Source: Verrucomicrobiota bacterium
GTDB taxonomy: Bacteria > Verrucomicrobiota > Verrucomicrobiia > Limisphaerales > JAHEOI01
Reading direction: 5' to 3'
Length of the DNA: 11,203 bases
Assembly: GCA_018610125.1 (NCBI GenBank)
Contig: JAHEOI010000242.1
Location: forward strand, 1 to 11,203
The position numbers and the translations under genes were made by a program. Positions 7,538 to 11,203 of the stretch are shown here, in pieces. The notes beneath the pieces were generated by a model that was given only the letters and a program-made list of their open reading frames with translations, was not told where the DNA came from and searched no databases. Position 1 is the stretch's first letter. Each line of letters begins with the position of its first letter.

Positions 7538-10500
7538 TCTGGAAAACCACTCCCACTCAAATCGGACGACTCCTTCGGCGAGGAACCCTTGCAGCAATAC
7601 TGACCGGTCTGGTGTCCTCGGGACTACCGCAATCCTCGGGTGAGGCATCCATCCAAGTCGAGGGACTCAAGGACCGGGAAATCTTCACTGGGAAGAAGCG
7701 TTTTCGAATTCCGTTAAGCGAAGGGTATCGGCAGAAAGCCACACTTAACGGCAAACCGGTCCCGCCCCGACTCTGGATACCGGTCACGGAAGCGGGCTAC
7801 TATGAACTCCGGATAACCCGTCGCCCTTTAGGAGGAACTAACGGAGTCGAGGCCGAGCAAAAAACCGTGCGCTTCGTCCTCGAAGACCCGGAACGAGGCG
7901 GCAGTGAGACCGGCTTGAGGCCATGGACACCCCGGCACCTCATCGACTCGCCTCCTGCAGCCATGGGCTCATCGGCGTTCCGCTTCGTGGTTCCCTCCCG
8001 ATGGCCAACCGGTGTTCGTTTGCCCATTGTGGTTTTTCCAAGTGCCTCACCGCATGAGCTATCCCTCGGACGAAACGCCCATATTGAGTGGGCTGATTAT
8101 TCGGACCAGCCTATTCGGGTGAAACGGGGATATGGCCACGGAATCCTCCCTGCTCCCTCGCAGCCGGGACAACTCACACTCGATCCATCGGATGGGCCGG
8201 ATTTGACGGTTCAAGTCGAAGTCCCCCCTCAGTGGCGAGAGATTGAGGGGGTGGACCAATCCGAGGTTGAATGGGGTCCGGACGCGCGGGTCAAGATTTT
8301 GAAAAACGTAACGATTCCCGCCGAGACGACATTAACCGTCCGGGAAGGCAGTGTCATTTTGCTCGGTCCCGGAGTCAACATCCGGGTCCTCGGACACTTG
8401 GCAATCGAAGGCACGCGGAATGAGCCCGTCGTGTGGATGCCGAGCCGGCCCGGCAAGCCGTGGGGCGGGCTGCTCCTTCCGGAGGACACCGCAACGCTCA
8501 AATCGAATGGCGCAATCTTTACCGGCAGTGGCGCCAATTCCGACTGGTTTGTCGACCGGGGAATTGCCAATACTCACCGGAAAGAACAGGCGTTCGCCTT
8601 TCTCGGCCCAGGGAGCATGGCCGAGCTCACCGATTCGTATCTCGTAAGCCATTCTGGCCAGGCCTTTCACGGTGAAAACGCAACACTGCACTTGACTCGA
8701 TGCCTGATCCAAGGCTTCGCAACGACCGGCCAATTCAACGGCGGATCCGTGACCGTCCGTCAAAGCGCTCTCATCGACTTCCCAAACGATTCTTTGCGAT
8801 ATATCGACGCCGACAACGATGCGATTTACCTGACAAAGGGCGATCATGCGTTTCATGAGACCCTTATCGGCTGGTGCAAGGACGACGGCATCGACGCCGG
8901 CGGCAGCACAGGGGGAACGGTCACGGTGGATGGTTGTCGGTTCGAAGCCTGCTTTCACGAAGGTATGGCCCTCTCAGGCACGGGGAAACAGGTCCAGGTA
9001 AAGGGATCGGTGTTCCTGAATTCAGGTCAGGGCGTCGAAGCCGGCTATCTTAGTCCCCAAGTCGATGTCCGGCAAAGCCTCTTTCTCGAAAACCAGGTGG
9101 GTGCCCGCTTCGGAGACAATTATGATTGGGGCTATCACGGCAAACTCCAAGTGCATGACTCGGTTCTCTTGTTCAATGACCGCGACGTCTGGGGGATGGT
9201 CTTCGACGAATGGCGTCAAAAACGCCCGCAGATGACAATCGAGAACAATCTATTGAGCTCAAGCATCCCGCACTTCCCCAACAACACGGTTAGGGACAAT
9301 CAGGCTGTCCAGAAGAGGCTAGCGAACTTCCCTCGTCCGGACGGTGAAGTCGGGATCGGCTTTACGAAAACCGATTCCGAGGCAAAAGCGGGCACAAACC
9401 TGCCGAAAGTCACCGTCGGGCTCAGCACCTTTTCCACTTCCAAGATAACCGTCGAAGTCGTCGTCGAGGAGGGGCCACAGAATACCGAGCTGAACCCGAT
9501 TGTCTCTCCTTCCACCTTAACCTTCGATCCCGGAGAAATCTATAAGGAGCTTCGGTTTAGCCTCAACAATCCGCCAACGATCGACGCCGCCGATTCCTTT
9601 ACGGTCAGGCTCAAAAATGCCGCCGGCGCTTCCATCCTTTCAAGCCAGGCCCGTCACAGAGTCCAAATCCTGAACCCTTCGCGAATCAGTCACGCCCTTT
9701 TTAACAAGGGCGCGGATTGGCGATTTCGAAAAGGAAGACAGGAAGCTTCCCAGCCCGCAACCGCATGGCGCAAGGCAGATTACGACGATTCCGAGTGGTT
9801 TTTTGGCTCGGCGCCTTTCGGGTACGGGGATGGCCCATACGGTACGGAATTGAGCGACATGCGCCATCATTACACCTCGATTTTTCTTCGTAAGGCATTC
9901 ACAATCGAACATCCGTTGGATCTTCAGTGGTTACAGTTCAGGCTGGAATACGATGATGGGCTTATCCTATGGCTCAACGGGAACGAGGTGCTGCGACGCG
10001 GCGTTCCCGGACAAACCGGCGACCTTTTGCCGTTTGACGCCACAGCCAACCGATCCGATTTTGATCCAATCAAAGAAGCGTCGACTTTTTCGGTCGACCA
10101 GCTCCCGCCACTCCGCCGGGGGAAGAATCAGCTCGCAGCCCAAGTCTTCAACCAGCGAGTGGCCAGTTCCGACTTGATGTTCGATCTTGGTCTCTTCCAA
10201 AAGGAATTTGGGGATCAGGACGCCGACGGCCTTCCGGATGGCTGGGAGCAACGGATTCTTAGCCGCCACAATGCCAATCGTTTTGATGACCTGAGAGACA
10301 TTGATTCGACAGTGGATTTGGATGAGGATGGAGCACCCACGTGGCAGGAGTATCTCGCCCGCACGGACCCGGTCAAACCGAACAGTGTGCTTCGACTTGA
10401 ATGGACCCGAGCAGAGAACGGAATGCGATCACTGCACCTTCGCGCCCAACCCCACATCCGCTACCATATCAAGCAACGGAATTCATTCTCGGCTCCCTCG

Positions 10501-10617
10501 ACCTGGGAGCCATTTTATGATATCGCTCCCCAGCCCACTTCGAGATCGATTGTGATTGAGATCCCGGAGGCACCGGCAACGGAAAAGCGATTCTTTCGAG
10601 TAGGCACCCTTCCATGA
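7534..10617 (+). CDS. Secreted right-handed beta-helix protein with Calx-beta and galactose-binding-like domains
   Basis: 1027 residues from ATG 7534, overlapping the preceding TGA in ATGA. Signal peptide ~1-35 with two arginines before a hydrophobic stretch 18-28. Residues ~38-235 are an N-terminal region I cannot assign. A parallel beta-helix spans ~245-600: it opens in the usual way (LTVREGSVILLGPGVNIRVLG) and continues with rungs such as DDGIDAGGSTGGTVTVDGC and KGSVFLNSGQGVEAG. Next come a Calx-beta-like domain ~605-712 (LTFDPGE...ELRFSL), a galactose-binding-like domain ~718-890 (LRKAFTI, LEYDDGLILWLNGNEVLR), acidic EF-hand-like repeats 893-946 (DQDADGLPDGWE, DLDEDG), and a C-terminal module ~950-1027 ending RFFRVGTLP, matching the tail of the upstream protein. 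Beta-helix proteins include polysaccharide lyases and passive surface proteins; no catalytic residues were identified, so no enzyme activity is claimed. It may be a partner or substrate of the CotH-like protein. Confidence 0.92.
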   Translation: MIWKTTPTQIGRLLRRGTLAAILTGLVSSGLPQSSGEASIQVEGLKDREIFTGKKRFRIPLSEGYRQKATLNGKPVPPRLWIPVTEAGYYELRITRRPLGGTNGVEAEQKTVRFVLEDPERGGSETGLRPWTPRHLIDSPPAAMGSSAFRFVVPSRWPTGVRLPIVVFPSASPHELSLGRNAHIEWADYSDQPIRVKRGYGHGILPAPSQPGQLTLDPSDGPDLTVQVEVPPQWREIEGVDQSEVEWGPDARVKILKNVTIPAETTLTVREGSVILLGPGVNIRVLGHLAIEGTRNEPVVWMPSRPGKPWGGLLLPEDTATLKSNGAIFTGSGANSDWFVDRGIANTHRKEQAFAFLGPGSMAELTDSYLVSHSGQAFHGENATLHLTRCLIQGFATTGQFNGGSVTVRQSALIDFPNDSLRYIDADNDAIYLTKGDHAFHETLIGWCKDDGIDAGGSTGGTVTVDGCRFEACFHEGMALSGTGKQVQVKGSVFLNSGQGVEAGYLSPQVDVRQSLFLENQVGARFGDNYDWGYHGKLQVHDSVLLFNDRDVWGMVFDEWRQKRPQMTIENNLLSSSIPHFPNNTVRDNQAVQKRLANFPRPDGEVGIGFTKTDSEAKAGTNLPKVTVGLSTFSTSKITVEVVVEEGPQNTELNPIVSPSTLTFDPGEIYKELRFSLNNPPTIDAADSFTVRLKNAAGASILSSQARHRVQILNPSRISHALFNKGADWRFRKGRQEASQPATAWRKADYDDSEWFFGSAPFGYGDGPYGTELSDMRHHYTSIFLRKAFTIEHPLDLQWLQFRLEYDDGLILWLNGNEVLRRGVPGQTGDLLPFDATANRSDFDPIKEASTFSVDQLPPLRRGKNQLAAQVFNQRVASSDLMFDLGLFQKEFGDQDADGLPDGWEQRILSRHNANRFDDLRDIDSTVDLDEDGAPTWQEYLARTDPVKPNSVLRLEWTRAENGMRSLHLRAQPHIRYHIKQRNSFSAPSTWEPFYDIAPQPTSRSIVIEIPEAPATEKRFFRVGTLP

Positions 10618-11203
10618 TGAGCAATCGATGCAATAGGTATTTCGGGCCGACCTCCGGCACCCTCAATTCAAACATGACGACGATCCGGTGTCCCATTGGG
10701 TTGGCCTCACCTTGGAAAACGGTCTTTTTATGCTTATTAATCTTGATGATCGCTCCGGCGCTGATCCTGATCCCATCGGCTCGAGCACAATCGGTCGTGA
10801 TCCATGAAATCCATTACCACCCGGCTTCTGATAACCCTCAGGAAGAATATATTGAGCTGTACAACCTCGGCGAGAGCCCGGTCGACCTGCAAGGCTGGCA
10901 ATTTACGGACGGAGTCGACTATCTTGTGCCCGCGATCACCATTCAGTCCCAAGAGCTTGTGGTCGTGGCGGCCAATCGGGCCGTGTTTCAGCAAGTCCAT
11001 CCCGACTCGAGCCCCGCTTCTGTTGTGGGAGACTGGTCGGGCAAGCTCAGTAACAGTAGTGAGGCCATTGTTTTGAGGGATTCCCGGGGGGAGATCGTTG
11101 ATGAGGTCCATTATGCCGACGAAGGACCATGGGCAAGGCGACAGCGTGGGGCTTTGGACCGTCAACACCGCGGCTGGGAGTGGGCTGCCGCTCACGACGG
11201 CGG
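10614..11203 (+). CDS. Secreted lamin tail domain protein, 3' end outside window
   Basis: Open from ATG 10614 to the right edge (196 codons seen). The start overlaps the upstream stop in ATGA, like the previous junction; ATG 10617 and ATG 10674 are alternatives in the same frame. A start at 10674 gives a more usual signal-peptide length but has no visible ribosome-binding site. The hydrophobic segment is at residues 36-53, with an ARA cleavage site at 56-58. A lamin tail domain follows from ~61 (VIHEIHYHPASDNP, EYIELYNLGESPVDLQGW, AIVLRDSRGEIVDEVHY), aligning with the second lamin tail of the CotH-like protein. Known lamin tail domains in bacterial exported proteins are beta-sandwich binding or anchoring modules. 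What follows the lamin tail, possibly a second CotH domain, cannot be seen here. Confidence 0.88.
   Translation, partial: MMSNRCNRYFGPTSGTLNSNMTTIRCPIGLASPWKTVFLCLLILMIAPALILIPSARAQSVVIHEIHYHPASDNPQEEYIELYNLGESPVDLQGWQFTDGVDYLVPAITIQSQELVVVAANRAVFQQVHPDSSPASVVGDWSGKLSNSSEAIVLRDSRGEIVDEVHYADEGPWARRQRGALDRQHRGWEWAAAHDG

Noticed and set aside
8332..8958. 208-codon minus-strand open frame opposite the beta-helix
   Set aside because: It is fully antisense to a strongly supported beta-helix coding region and shows no recognisable domain; a by-product of GC-rich coding DNA.

Overview
The window holds four very large genes for secreted, multidomain proteins, with no RNA genes, mobile elements or CRISPR. 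The domain vocabulary (lamin tail domains, a CotH-type kinase-like domain, LamG-like lectin fold, chitobiase C-terminal-like domain, InlB B-repeat-like domain, parallel beta-helix, Calx-beta, galactose-binding-like fold, thrombospondin-3/EF-hand-like acidic repeats, and a C-terminal module ending in F-Y/F-R) is typical of the secretomes of Verrucomicrobiota and related Planctomycetes-Verrucomicrobia-Chlamydiae bacteria. Moderately GC-rich DNA fits this. The assignment is inferred from protein architecture only; no marker gene is present.

Layout: (1) 1-3083, minus strand: a signal-peptide protein of at least 1027 residues whose 3' end lies left of the window. It has a helical N-terminal third, then a ~200-230 residue beta-rich module in two full copies and one partial copy, with Ig-like domains between copies 1 and 2. 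I do not recognise a family for the module. (2) 3084-3589: a divergent intergenic region with a candidate promoter for each side, a 14-bp perfect palindrome, a run of ten C and two small stem-loops. (3) 3590-7537, plus: a 1315-residue CotH-like protein whose N-terminal lamin tail domain is split by an inserted LamG-like domain. (4) 7534-10617, plus: a 1027-residue secreted beta-helix protein. (5) 10614 to the right edge, plus: the start of another secreted lamin-tail protein.

The three plus-strand genes abut through two identical ATGA stop/start overlaps, so they very probably form one translationally coupled operon. All have signal peptides and share domains: lamin tails in genes 2 and 4, and acidic EF-hand-like repeats plus the same C-terminal module in genes 2 and 3. 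The likely picture is a co-produced set of exported or surface proteins: a putative extracytoplasmic kinase-like protein with carbohydrate- or matrix-binding domains, a beta-helix partner, and further lamin-tail protein(s). The divergent repeat protein may belong to the same surface system, but only proximity supports that. No substrate or process can be named from sequence alone.
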